Translations under genes and position numbers: made by a program
Shown here: in pieces, positions 8,906 to 17,428 of the stretch
Numbering within the stretch: position 1 is the first letter of the stretch
Layout: every line of letters begins with the position of its first letter
NCBI GenBank assembly: GCA_020726205.1
Contig: DYTA01000003.1
Coordinates: 1 to 24,541, forward strand
DNA length: 24,541 nucleotides
Origin: Nitrosospira multiformis
GTDB taxonomy: Bacteria; Pseudomonadota; Gammaproteobacteria; Burkholderiales; UBA11063
Direction: 5' to 3'
Notes under the pieces: model-generated
Told to the model about the DNA's origin: nothing
The model's database searches: none
Seen by the model: the letters and a program-made list of their open reading frames with translations, nothing else

Positions 8906-9331
8906 TTATGCCAATGCTAAAAATAACTGGTTAAATTGATTCAACATTGTTTGATGTGCCTCAATCACAACCTTACTTGGAATATACTGAGGATTAGTAA
9001 CTTCTCCCCATGTTGGATTTGGAAAATGCAAATCGCCAATAAAACGAGGAATAATATGCCAGTGAACATGTGGGGTCATATTTCCAAAACTAGCTAAGTT
9101 AATTTTTTCTGGAGAAAATAACTTGCGAATAATTTTTTCACATTTAATTACTGCTAAATAAATACTTATATTATCTTGGTCAGTTAAGTCACTTAACTCT
9201 TTAGTATGTTCATTAAGAACTATTCGCAAATAACCAGGATAGTTTGGTTCATCAATCGCTATAATTCTAAATAAGTTATTACGATATAAAACTTCACCAC
9301 CTAGATTACTACAAAAAAAACATGTACTCAT
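8906..9331 (-). CDS. HIT-family nucleotide hydrolase/transferase-like protein
   Basis: A 141-residue histidine-triad protein. The active-site motif HVHWHIIPR (His88, His90, His92) is intact, preceded by KINLASFGNMTP. An N-terminal CFFC (Cys4, Cys7) probably helps bind zinc. HIT proteins hydrolyse or transfer nucleotides from substrates such as dinucleoside polyphosphates or AMP conjugates; the exact substrate is unknown. I chose the ATG at 9331 (MSTCFFC), which has GAGAAAATT before it. A longer frame opens at an ATG at 9358, but that codon has no Shine-Dalgarno sequence and sits directly on the T tract of the lpxC terminator. The protein resembles HIT proteins I recall from betaproteobacteria (PHLHWHVIPRF type). 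It is followed 2 nt later by dnaE. Confidence 0.9.
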   Translation of the reverse strand: MSTCFFCSNLGGEVLYRNNLFRIIAIDEPNYPGYLRIVLNEHTKELSDLTDQDNISIYLAVIKCEKIIRKLFSPEKINLASFGNMTPHVHWHIIPRFIGDLHFPNPTWGEVTNPQYIPSKVVIEAHQTMLNQFNQLFLALA

Positions 9332-9361
9332 AATTTTCTCAATAAACAACATTAACAAAAA

Positions 9362-9383
9362 AAGATGTCATTACAGACATCTT
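9362..9383 (-). terminator. Strong rho-independent terminator after lpxC
   Basis: AAGATGTC and GACATCTT form an 8-bp stem with a 6-nt loop (ATTACA). On the minus strand the G+C part of the stem runs straight into TTTTTTT. It begins 6 nt past the lpxC stop, marking the end of the ten-gene grxC-to-lpxC run. Confidence 0.88.
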
Positions 9384-9388
9384 CAAGC

Positions 9389-10303
9389 TTATTTTATATA
9401 GTGAAAGCTCTTAGGAACTTCATCTATATCATTGAATGTAATGTATTCCCACGTATCAGGATTATTTAATAGCTTTCTAAGCAATTGATTATTAATAGCA
9501 TGACCTGAACGATACCCTTCAAAAGCACCAATTATCTGATAACCTATAATATATAAGTCACCAATTGCATCTAATATTTTATGGCGGACAAATTCATCTG
9601 CAAATCTTAGCCCGCCCTCATTAAGAACAGAGTCTTCGTCTAAAACAATTGCATTATTTAAATTACCACCCAATGCTAAACCATTTTTACGCATGTACTC
9701 AACTTCATACATAAAACCAAATGTGCGTGCACGACTAATTTCATCAACATAAGAATGCTTAGAAAAGTCTGCTTCAAAAGTGCTATATTCTTTTTTGAAA
9801 ACTGGATGACCACCAAAATCAGTAATAATTTTTACTTTATATCCATCAAAAGGCGTAAATTTTACCCACTTATTATCTTTATCATCTCGAATTTCAATTT
9901 CTTGTTTAATTTTAATATATTTTTTCTTTGCCCTCTGATCAACAATCTCAGCCTGCTCTAATAAATATAAAAAAGAGTTAGATGATCCATCCATAATTGG
10001 CGTTTCTTGAGCCGATAATTCTACTATAATATTATCAATTCCAAAACATGCAAACGCAGACATTAAATGCTCAATAGTCCCAATTCGCACATTATTCTCA
10101 TCAACCAATGTTGAAGAAAGACGTAAATCATTCACTAAAAAAGGATGAGCTTTTATTTTTGGTTGTCCAGGTAAATCAGTGCGAATAAATACTATACCCT
10201 GATCTACCTCTGCCGGTAGCATTGTTAAGGATACTCGACAACCAGAATGTAAGCCAACGCCAATAGCACTAATTGGCGTTTTTATCGTCCTTTGATAAAT
10301 CAT
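9389..10303 (-). CDS. lpxC: UDP-3-O-acyl-N-acetylglucosamine deacetylase
   Basis: LpxC is the zinc-dependent deacetylase that commits UDP-GlcNAc derivatives to lipid A synthesis. Zinc ligands are visible: His79 in TIEHLMSAF, then His241 and Asp245 in VRHKILDAIGD. Glu78 is the likely general base and His268 (YRSGHAINNQ) the other active-site histidine. The protein has 304 residues (E. coli 305). Its ATG overlaps the ftsZ stop as ATGA, so translation is probably coupled to ftsZ. The gene position after ftsZ is the usual one in beta- and gammaproteobacteria. A strong terminator follows directly. Confidence 0.97.
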   Translation of the reverse strand: MIYQRTIKTPISAIGVGLHSGCRVSLTMLPAEVDQGIVFIRTDLPGQPKIKAHPFLVNDLRLSSTLVDENNVRIGTIEHLMSAFACFGIDNIIVELSAQETPIMDGSSNSFLYLLEQAEIVDQRAKKKYIKIKQEIEIRDDKDNKWVKFTPFDGYKVKIITDFGGHPVFKKEYSTFEADFSKHSYVDEISRARTFGFMYEVEYMRKNGLALGGNLNNAIVLDEDSVLNEGGLRFADEFVRHKILDAIGDLYIIGYQIIGAFEGYRSGHAINNQLLRKLLNNPDTWEYITFNDIDEVPKSFHYIK

Positions 10304-11472
10304 GAGCGATTTTTACGGAAAAAAGCAGGTTTTGAAAATACATCTTTATTAAAGTTAGCAAATGGATCTGTAGAATGTTGCGGTGTATCTATAGATTGAC
10401 TAAATGATTCAATATTAGTATCATTTGAATCAATTACTAAGTTATTATTTTCCTTAATTTTAGGAGCATCATTTAATCCAGTAGCAATAACGGTTACACG
10501 AATTTCTTCTTCATCCATATCCTCAATTTCAGCCATACCACATTTAAAATCAACGTCTGGATGACAATGACATTGGATTAAACGCATAATTTCGTTATAT
10601 TCTCTAGTCTTCAAAGACCCAGGAGCAGATGAAATATTTACCAATACGCCACGCGCACCATCTAATGATACATCATCTAATAATGGACTGTAAATAGCTC
10701 GTTCTGTAGCTTCTTCTGCACGATTTTGACCTTTAGCTGATCCAGAGCCCATCATTGCTAATCCACGACCAGACATAACAGTCTTGACATCAGCAAAATC
10801 TAAACTAATCAGACCAGGAGTTTTGATTACTTCAGTAATTCCACCAACTGCACCTAATAAAACCTCATCTGCAGCAGCAAAAGCATCACGCATTGATACG
10901 TCTTCATCTAACTCCGTCATTAATTTTTCATTTGGAATTACAATTAGTGAATCGACAAACTTACGCATTTCTTCAATACCAGCATTAGCAATTTTTTTAC
11001 GTTTCTCACCCTCGTAATCAAATGGTCGCGTAACTACTCCAACGGTCAAAATATTAAGGCTTCGAGCAATATCAGCAATTACAGGTGCTGCACCTGTTCC
11101 TGTTCCACCACCCATACCAGAAGCAATGAACAACATATCCGTACCTTTAAGTAATGCAGCAATTTTCTCCCGATCTTCCATAGCTGCTTTTTTACCAACT
11201 TCTGGCACGCTACCTGCACCAAGCCCACGCGTTAAGCTATTACCTAATTGTACAAGATGGTGAGCCTGATTGCGACTAAGTGCTTTAGCATCAGTATTTG
11301 CACAAATAAACTCTACATGCTTAGTTCCACTACGCATCATATTATCCACAGCATTACACCCACCACCACCAACGCCAACAACCTTAATGACTTCACCAAT
11401 ATGTGTCATTTTTGGCTCTTCAACAATTACACTCGACTCATGGCTTAGAGCATCAACAAAAAAATGGCTCAT
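10300..11472 (-). CDS. ftsZ: Cell division GTPase FtsZ
   Basis: FtsZ is the tubulin-like GTPase that polymerises into the Z ring. GVGGGGCNAVDNM (33-45) and the tubulin signature GGGTGTG (121-127) mark the GTP site. The T7 synergy loop reads SLDFADVK (223-230): both catalytic aspartates (225, 228) are kept, but the usual Asn is Ser223. A variable linker from about 340 to 370 leads to the C-terminal peptide KPAFFRKNRS, which binds FtsA/ZipA-type partners. The N-terminus is about 16 residues longer than in E. coli before the first glycine loop; the ATG at 11472 is supported by TAGGA eight bases upstream. It starts 8 nt after ftsA and overlaps lpxC by 4 nt. Confidence 0.97.
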   Translation of the reverse strand: MSHFFVDALSHESSVIVEEPKMTHIGEVIKVVGVGGGGCNAVDNMMRSGTKHVEFICANTDAKALSRNQAHHLVQLGNSLTRGLGAGSVPEVGKKAAMEDREKIAALLKGTDMLFIASGMGGGTGTGAAPVIADIARSLNILTVGVVTRPFDYEGEKRKKIANAGIEEMRKFVDSLIVIPNEKLMTELDEDVSMRDAFAAADEVLLGAVGGITEVIKTPGLISLDFADVKTVMSGRGLAMMGSGSAKGQNRAEEATERAIYSPLLDDVSLDGARGVLVNISSAPGSLKTREYNEIMRLIQCHCHPDVDFKCGMAEIEDMDEEEIRVTVIATGLNDAPKIKENNNLVIDSNDTNIESFSQSIDTPQHSTDPFANFNKDVFSKPAFFRKNRS

Positions 11473-11480
11473 GTTTATTC

Positions 11481-12731
11481 CTACATATTTTTAAAAAATT
11501 TTTTAACTTTGTTTAACATTAAACTAAAATCAACTTTAGTTTCATTATTGTATGTATTTTTATAGTCTAGCAAATAATCATTTGCAAAATACAACGCACC
11601 TACGGCAGTACTAAATCTTGGGTCACATAAAATATCACTTAACTCACCACTATAATTAGGAGAGCCAATACGAACCAGAACATCAAAATAATTTTCTGCA
11701 AAATTTTTTATATTGCTAAACAATGCCCCACCACCCGTTATGACCATGCCCGAGTCTATTATATCATACAAATCACTACTAACAAGCTGATTCTTAATAA
11801 TACTCAAAATATCTTTTACTCGCTCTGAAATGATTTCATTCAATAATTTACGCTGTATTAAAACGCTTATTCCACGGTGATCTACGATATTAATTCCTTC
11901 ACTTTTATTTTTATCAAGATTAATACCACAGTGACCATGAGTTAATTTTAAATCTTCCGCTAAATTACGTGATATTTTCAAAACACTCGCAATATCTCTT
12001 GTAATATCTTCTCCACCAATTGGAATTGACATTAAATAGCGAACAAAACCTTTTTCATAGACAACAATATTAGTCGTACCAGCACCAATATCTAATAAAC
12101 AACAACCTAACTCTTTTTCTTCTTTATTTAAAACAGCTAGACCAGATAAAATCGGAGTTGGTACTACTTTTAACAGATCAAACCCACTATTATTAATACT
12201 TTTTTTAAGATTTAAAAGTGGTGTTTTCCCACAGACAAATAGATTAACATTTGCACTTAACGAACTACAATTTAAATCTAACGGATTAATAGCCATTACA
12301 TCATTATCAATAGTATACTCTTGAACTTCATAATCAATTAGTTCATATCCTCGAGGTAATTCTTTTTTGCGACACTCATCGACCATTAAACGAATAACTT
12401 CTTCATTGATAGGTGTATTGTTCACCTCTTGAGAACTACTACTATATAAGCTTCGAACATGATTTCCTGCTATATTGGTAATAACTGATCCCATTGAACA
12501 ATCTGCACTAATTTGTGCTTCATGAAGAACCTGAGAAATATGAATACCACATCGTTCCATATCACAAATTAAGCCATTACTCATCATTGTAAAATCATTA
12601 TCTTTATTGTTATTAACAAAGTGATAACGACTAATACCAACTATATCAACTTTATCTTTTCCAATAGAACCAACTAATGAAACCACTTTGGAATTACCGA
12701 CATCTAAACTAAAAATTAATTTACCACTCAT
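11481..12731 (-). CDS. ftsA: Cell division protein FtsA
   Basis: FtsA is the actin-like ATPase that tethers FtsZ to the inner membrane and recruits later division proteins. At the N-terminus FSLDVGNSKVVSLVG is the phosphate-1 loop; CCLLDIGAGTTNIVVYEKG (210-228) is phosphate-2 and SGMVITGGGALF (327-338) the adenosine motif. The SHS2 insertion lies between about 84 and 165. The last 14 residues, SLMLNKVKKFFKNM, look like the amphipathic membrane-targeting helix. Length 416 (E. coli 420). An AAAGG site precedes the ATG, and ftsQ ends 14 nt upstream. Confidence 0.96.
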   Translation of the reverse strand: MSGKLIFSLDVGNSKVVSLVGSIGKDKVDIVGISRYHFVNNNKDNDFTMMSNGLICDMERCGIHISQVLHEAQISADCSMGSVITNIAGNHVRSLYSSSSQEVNNTPINEEVIRLMVDECRKKELPRGYELIDYEVQEYTIDNDVMAINPLDLNCSSLSANVNLFVCGKTPLLNLKKSINNSGFDLLKVVPTPILSGLAVLNKEEKELGCCLLDIGAGTTNIVVYEKGFVRYLMSIPIGGEDITRDIASVLKISRNLAEDLKLTHGHCGINLDKNKSEGINIVDHRGISVLIQRKLLNEIISERVKDILSIIKNQLVSSDLYDIIDSGMVITGGGALFSNIKNFAENYFDVLVRIGSPNYSGELSDILCDPRFSTAVGALYFANDYLLDYKNTYNNETKVDFSLMLNKVKKFFKNM

Positions 12732-12745
12732 TGAAATGCCTTTAT

Positions 12746-13435
12746 TTATTTAGAGTTAATCGCAACAGCGTCTTTGTAACACATGTTTATACTAGATAAA
12801 TTATTATTAATTGCATACAATTTATCTATATATACATCAAGTAAATTTAACTTATTTTTAATATCTTGGTCACAAATTGTAACTGTTAAATTTTTAGATG
12901 TTGCAAATTTAGTTATTCGTGGATTATCAATCCATACTTGTGTAACTTTATCATCATGTTTAGCCATTACTTGTTGAACTTGTAAATATTTATTGTATGC
13001 ATCAATTGCGCCACCTGCATCTACATGCAAAATTGGCAAACTAACATCATCATCCGCTCCATCAAATATTTGTCCATCATCGGCTAATAGATCTTCATCG
13101 CCGATTCGTGCAACAGCATGATACTCCTGAATATTAACAATAATTGTATGAGGAAATGAACGTTGTAATATAACATAACGAATCCAAGGTAGCTCCTGAA
13201 ATTCAGATTTTAGACCTTCAATGTCTAAGGTAAAAAAAGTACCATGTAATTTGTTATGTGCAATATATGATAATTGCACAGGTGTTACATGCTGTAAATC
13301 ACCTTTAATAATAATTTTATTAACTATAAATAAATAGTGTACTACACAAAAAGCAATCCAAAACAATAAAATAACCACTGACAACGTCATATTCAGATAA
13401 AATAAACGGTTGTTTATTTTGGCATTATTAAACAT
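12746..13435 (-). CDS. ftsQ: Cell division protein FtsQ
   Basis: FtsQ is a bitopic inner-membrane divisome protein that links FtsB/FtsL to the early ring. From ATG 13435 the protein has 229 residues: a short basic cytoplasmic tail, one membrane segment (about 15-37, rich in V, I, L, F), then a POTRA domain (about 40-107, with IKGDLQHVTPVQLSYIA and LPWIRYVILQRSFPHTIIV) and the FtsQ beta domain. The frame could also start at a TTG at 13474, overlapping ddl by 26 nt; I prefer the ATG because a GAG lies 7 nt before it, the TTG has no ribosome-binding site, and the shorter tail suits the family. It sits between ddl and ftsA as usual. Confidence 0.93.
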   Translation of the reverse strand: MFNNAKINNRLFYLNMTLSVVILLFWIAFCVVHYLFIVNKIIIKGDLQHVTPVQLSYIAHNKLHGTFFTLDIEGLKSEFQELPWIRYVILQRSFPHTIIVNIQEYHAVARIGDEDLLADDGQIFDGADDDVSLPILHVDAGGAIDAYNKYLQVQQVMAKHDDKVTQVWIDNPRITKFATSKNLTVTICDQDIKNKLNLLDVYIDKLYAINNNLSSINMCYKDAVAINSK

Positions 13436-13448
13436 TAAGTAACTCAGT

Positions 13449-14372
13449 TTATTTACCAAGACTAGCTCCGTCAAGAATCAGCAAACATAACTCATCAAAA
13501 TTAATTCCTTTAGCTAATGCGGCTTGGGGCACTAAACTATGACCTGTCATGCCTGGTAATGTGTTAATTTCTAAGAAATATAGATCACCAGAATGATCAA
13601 TCATAAAATCTAATCGAGCCGCACCCGTTGCACCAATTGCATTATAACCATTTAAAGCATATTCTTCAATACTAGATTGCATTTCACCTAAATCATAAGG
13701 GCAAATATACTTAGTTTCATCACTATAATATTTATTTTCAAAGTCATACTCGCCTTGTGGTGCTTCAATTTTAATTACTGGATAAATTTGTCCGTCAATA
13801 ATCGTAATTGTATACTCACTACCTATAATCATTTCTTCTATTAAGATTTTATTAGACTTATTAAATGCATAATCAATTGCTGCAGATAATTCAGATATTT
13901 CATATACTTTTTTTAACCCTAAAGTTGAACCATCATCAGCTGGTTTAACCACAACAGGTAGATTAACAACTAATTTAAAATTACTCTTATCATAATTATT
14001 TTTTTCAACAAATTGTGATTTTGCTACAGGGATATTTAATGCTTGCCAAATTAACTTTGTACGATGTTTATCCATTCCAATGCTACTAGCCATAACACCT
14101 GATCCAGTATAAGGTATTCCTAAATACTCTAAAGCACCTTGTAATTTACCATCTTCACCATTTTTACCATGAATAATTACAAAAGCTCGCTCAGTACCGT
14201 AATCTTTAAGACATTGTAGTGATTCAACAGAAGGATCAAAAGCAAATGCATCAACACCACTCTTTACTAAAGACTCTAAAATAGCTTTACCACTCATCAA
14301 CGAAACTTCACGCTCTGTGGTTGTCCCACCCATTAAAACAGCAACTTTGCCATATTTAAATTTTATACTCAT
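13449..14372 (-). CDS. ddl: D-alanine--D-alanine ligase
   Basis: Ddl joins two D-alanines with ATP to make the dipeptide end of the peptidoglycan stem. It is an ATP-grasp enzyme of 307 residues (E. coli DdlB 306). Visible are VLMGGTTTEREVSLMSG (12-28), HGKNGEDGKLQGALEYLGIP (68-87), SIGMDKHRTK, the omega loop NKYYSDETKYICP with the Tyr expected of D-Ala-D-Ala rather than D-Ala-D-lactate enzymes, RLDF (253-256) and EINTLPGMT (268-276) with metal ligands. The ATG at 14372 has GAGAAAATT before it. It follows murC by 21 nt; murB is not between them, unlike the E. coli cluster. Confidence 0.96.
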   Translation of the reverse strand: MSIKFKYGKVAVLMGGTTTEREVSLMSGKAILESLVKSGVDAFAFDPSVESLQCLKDYGTERAFVIIHGKNGEDGKLQGALEYLGIPYTGSGVMASSIGMDKHRTKLIWQALNIPVAKSQFVEKNNYDKSNFKLVVNLPVVVKPADDGSTLGLKKVYEISELSAAIDYAFNKSNKILIEEMIIGSEYTITIIDGQIYPVIKIEAPQGEYDFENKYYSDETKYICPYDLGEMQSSIEEYALNGYNAIGATGAARLDFMIDHSGDLYFLEINTLPGMTGHSLVPQAALAKGINFDELCLLILDGASLGK

Positions 14373-14393
14373 AATTTTCTCAAAACTACAAAC

Positions 14394-15776
14394 TTAATTA
14401 TTCATTAACATTAGAGGTAATTTACCAATACTTCCTGCACCCATTGTTACAACTAGATCTCCGTCATGTAATACATGAACTAATTTAGATTTAGCATCCT
14501 CAATACCATCAGCAAATATTGTATTTTCATTACCCTGCAAACGAATTGCACGCACTAAAGATCTTCCATCTGCCAAAGCAATAGGTTTCTCTCCTGCTGC
14601 ATAAACCTCTGTAATAATCAATTGATCAACATTAGATAATACTGAAACAAAATCATCAAATAAATCTCTAGTTCTAGTATAGCGATGTGGTTGAAAAATT
14701 AAAACCATTCTCTTATCTGGATATGCACCACGTAATGCATTCAGCGTTGCTTTTAGCTCTACAGGATGATGACCATAATCATCAACTAACAAAACAGATT
14801 TATCTGATATTTTAAATTCAGGATAGTGTTGACATCTACGCCCAACACCATGAAACTTAGCTAATCCTCGTGCAATATCTTCTATCTGTCCATCACATTC
14901 AAGAGCTAGTGCTATTACCGACAAAGCATTTAAAACATTATGTATCCCAGGCATATTAACTACAATAGGATAAATAATATTCAACCATTTAACATGGACG
15001 TTAAAGCACATTGTTCCACCATTTGCTATGATGTCAGTAGCATAAATATCAAATTTATCATTAAATCCATATGTTGTTACAGGTCTATTAATTGAAGGTA
15101 ATATTTGTTGGATACGTTTATCTTCACCACAAACAATAGCACGACCATAAAACGGTAATTTATGCAAAAATTCAATAAATGCTTGCTTTAACTTCTCTTC
15201 ATCATGCTCATAAGTATCCATATGGTCTAAATCAATATTAGTAACAACCGCAATCATTGGACTTAAAAATAAAAATGAAGCATCAGACTCATCTGCTTCT
15301 GCTACCAAATACTCACCATCTCCTAATTTAGCGTTAGAACCTGTAGTAGCAAGTTTTCCACCTATAATAAAAGTAGGATCTAAATGGCACTCCTTCAACA
15401 CTTCTGCGGCTAAACTAGTTGTTGTTGTTTTTCCATGAGTTCCAGCAATTGCTATACCATATTTAAATCTCATTAACTCAGCTAACATTCTTGCGCGAGG
15501 AACTATTGGAATATTACGTTCTAAGCCATTTATAATTTCAGGATTAGTTTTATCAATCGCTGTAGATGCGACAATTACATCAGCATTGCCAACATTCGCA
15601 CCGTTATGCCCAATAAATATCTGCAGCCCTAACTTTTGTAACCGATCAGTGTTATAACTTTGCCCAGCATCTGAACCTGTAACTATATAGCCTAAGTTAT
15701 GTAAAACCTCTGCTATCCCAGACATACCAACACCACCGATTCCAATAAAATGAATCTGTTTAACTTTATGTTTCAT
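14394..15776 (-). CDS. murC: UDP-N-acetylmuramate--L-alanine ligase
   Basis: MurC adds the first amino acid, L-alanine, to UDP-MurNAc in the cytoplasm with ATP. The N-terminal Rossmann-like domain shows HFIGIGGVGMSGIAEVL (9-25) for UDP-MurNAc binding; the ATP loop is AGTHGKTTTT (111-120), followed by EADESDASFLFLSP and NIDLDHMDTY, typical of Mur ligases. FQPHRYTRTRDLFDDF and TMGAGSIGKLP in the C-terminal domain are specific to MurC. Length 460 (E. coli 491). A GAGAT site precedes the ATG. In most relatives murG precedes murC; here lolA does, 23 nt away. Confidence 0.97.
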   Translation of the reverse strand: MKHKVKQIHFIGIGGVGMSGIAEVLHNLGYIVTGSDAGQSYNTDRLQKLGLQIFIGHNGANVGNADVIVASTAIDKTNPEIINGLERNIPIVPRARMLAELMRFKYGIAIAGTHGKTTTTSLAAEVLKECHLDPTFIIGGKLATTGSNAKLGDGEYLVAEADESDASFLFLSPMIAVVTNIDLDHMDTYEHDEEKLKQAFIEFLHKLPFYGRAIVCGEDKRIQQILPSINRPVTTYGFNDKFDIYATDIIANGGTMCFNVHVKWLNIIYPIVVNMPGIHNVLNALSVIALALECDGQIEDIARGLAKFHGVGRRCQHYPEFKISDKSVLLVDDYGHHPVELKATLNALRGAYPDKRMVLIFQPHRYTRTRDLFDDFVSVLSNVDQLIITEVYAAGEKPIALADGRSLVRAIRLQGNENTIFADGIEDAKSKLVHVLHDGDLVVTMGAGSIGKLPLMLMNN

Positions 15777-15799
15777 ATTAATCTCAAAAATATTTATTT

Positions 15800-16408
15800 C
15801 TATTGCTGTAACACATCAACACCATTTGGAACCTTAAATTGATAGTCACTCTGAGGAATGCTGACACCTGTCTCAACATTACTGAAAACTAAGCTTGTCC
15901 GATTACCAAAACTATCCGTAAACTGCATTTTATTCAGTTGATTTTGTTTATCAAAACCCATCATCACAATCTGAAAACCATTATTATCATTTTTAGACCT
16001 AGGTACAATCTGTACCCATTTCAACCCATCTTGCGCACTAGATGAATCAGTAACATTATATAAGTTATTGATATTAGTTGCACCAGCTAAAACAGCAGCT
16101 GGAGACTTATCAATAGATTGACCAAGTTGCTTAATTGTAACCTGTTGTAGTGGTTTATCATATAAATAAATTTGTTTAGCATCGCTAACAATCAACTGCT
16201 GATCTTGCGTATACTCCCACCTAAATTTATTTGGGCGTGAAATCTCCATTACACCATTAGTAGTACGTGTTTTTTTTCCACTAATAATAGTTTGACTAAA
16301 ATCTGCTTTTATAGTTTTAGCCTTGTTCAAAAAATCATTTAGCACTAGTGAATCAGCAAAGCTTAATCCAAAATATAAACTAAACAATAAGGTTATCGCT
16401 TTTTTCAT
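15800..16408 (-). CDS. lolA: Outer-membrane lipoprotein carrier protein LolA
   Basis: LolA carries lipoproteins from the LolCDE transporter across the periplasm to the outer membrane. A cleavable signal peptide (MKKAITLLFSLYFGLSFA, cut likely after Ala18) precedes a half-barrel fold with the family blocks KADFSQTI, GVMEISRPNKFRWEYTQDQQ and IYLYDKPLQQVTI. Length 202 (E. coli precursor 203). Its ribosome-binding site GGAG lies in the last codons of gpsA, 3 nt away, suggesting coupled translation. Its likely clients include the efflux channel and the two lipoproteins encoded in this window. lolA is usually next to ftsK, so its place between gpsA and murC is uncommon. Confidence 0.93.
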   Translation of the reverse strand: MKKAITLLFSLYFGLSFADSLVLNDFLNKAKTIKADFSQTIISGKKTRTTNGVMEISRPNKFRWEYTQDQQLIVSDAKQIYLYDKPLQQVTIKQLGQSIDKSPAAVLAGATNINNLYNVTDSSSAQDGLKWVQIVPRSKNDNNGFQIVMMGFDKQNQLNKMQFTDSFGNRTSLVFSNVETGVSIPQSDYQFKVPNGVDVLQQ

Positions 16409-16411
16409 ATC

Positions 16412-17413
16412 TTATTTATCTCCAAACTCAGATTTAGGTTGACGATTTATTAAATTAAATACTTCCTGCTTAATATTTGCATGTTCATAAATTATTCGAT
16501 ATACACTTGCTACTATTGGCATATCAATATTCAACAGCTTAGATTTAACATAAATTTCACGAGCAGTCAAAACACCTTCTGCAACATGACCTAAATTTTT
16601 AACAATATCATCAATTGAATAACCTTTAGCTAACTCTTGACCGACAGTGCGATTACGTGATAAGTCACCAGTACAAGTTAGTATTAAATCTCCAATACCA
16701 GTCAGCCCATAGATAGTATCACGCTGTCCACCTAAAGCTAAAACCAGACTAGCCAACTCACTCAAACTACGAGTAATTAAAGCAGCTCTGGCATTATAAC
16801 CAAGATTTAAACCATCTGAAATACCAACAGCAATTGCCAATACATTTTTGACCGCAGCACCAACTTCACTACCCACTACATCATCATGTGCATAAATCCG
16901 AAAATTTGGTATACCATGTAATTTATTCATCCAATCAACTGCAAAATCAAGATTTGGTGAAACCAGTGTAATTGCAGTTGGTAAACCTAGAGCAACCTCT
17001 TTAGCAAATGATGGACCTATTAATAACCCATAACGCAGAAAGTTAGGTAATTCTTCAGCAATAATTTGATGAGGTAAACAACCAGTATTAGCTTCAAATC
17101 CTTTACTTACTAATATCAAATCAGGTATTTTTGAGGATAGTTTTTTAATTTGCCGCAACAAATCACGAATAACATTTAATGGTGTTGCTATAATTAATAA
17201 ATCAGCACTAATACACTGTGTTAAATCATCACTAAAAGTTACATTATCTGAAAATAATATATCTGATGGCAAATATTTAGGATTATTACGATGCTGTAAC
17301 AAGTAATTTACGTGCTCTCTTTTATGCGACCAAATTGTAACATTAGCAACATGACTAGCTGCAACAGCAAGAGCTGAACCCCAAGATCCAGCTCCTAATA
17401 CATTAATTTGCAT
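16412..17413 (-). CDS. gpsA: Glycerol-3-phosphate dehydrogenase [NAD(P)+]
   Basis: GpsA reduces dihydroxyacetone phosphate to sn-glycerol-3-phosphate, the backbone of phospholipids. The dinucleotide-binding loop is VLGAGSWGSALAVAA (5-19); SKGFE (103-107), GPSFAKEVALG (133-143), AAVKNVLAIAVGISDGL with catalytic Lys189 (186-202) and GIGDLILTCTGDLSRNR (239-255) are family blocks. Length 333 (E. coli 339). No clear Shine-Dalgarno sequence precedes the ATG, which lies 15 nt after secB; coupling is possible. The grxC-secB-gpsA order is conserved in many beta- and gammaproteobacteria. Confidence 0.97.
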   Translation of the reverse strand: MQINVLGAGSWGSALAVAASHVANVTIWSHKREHVNYLLQHRNNPKYLPSDILFSDNVTFSDDLTQCISADLLIIATPLNVIRDLLRQIKKLSSKIPDLILVSKGFEANTGCLPHQIIAEELPNFLRYGLLIGPSFAKEVALGLPTAITLVSPNLDFAVDWMNKLHGIPNFRIYAHDDVVGSEVGAAVKNVLAIAVGISDGLNLGYNARAALITRSLSELASLVLALGGQRDTIYGLTGIGDLILTCTGDLSRNRTVGQELAKGYSIDDIVKNLGHVAEGVLTAREIYVKSKLLNIDMPIVASVYRIIYEHANIKQEVFNLINRQPKSEFGDK

Positions 17414-17428
17414 TTTAACTACTAACGT

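Noticed and set aside
13436..13474. TTG start for ftsQ overlapping ddl
   Set aside because: No ribosome-binding site before it; the ATG at 13435 is better placed, though the longer form cannot be excluded.
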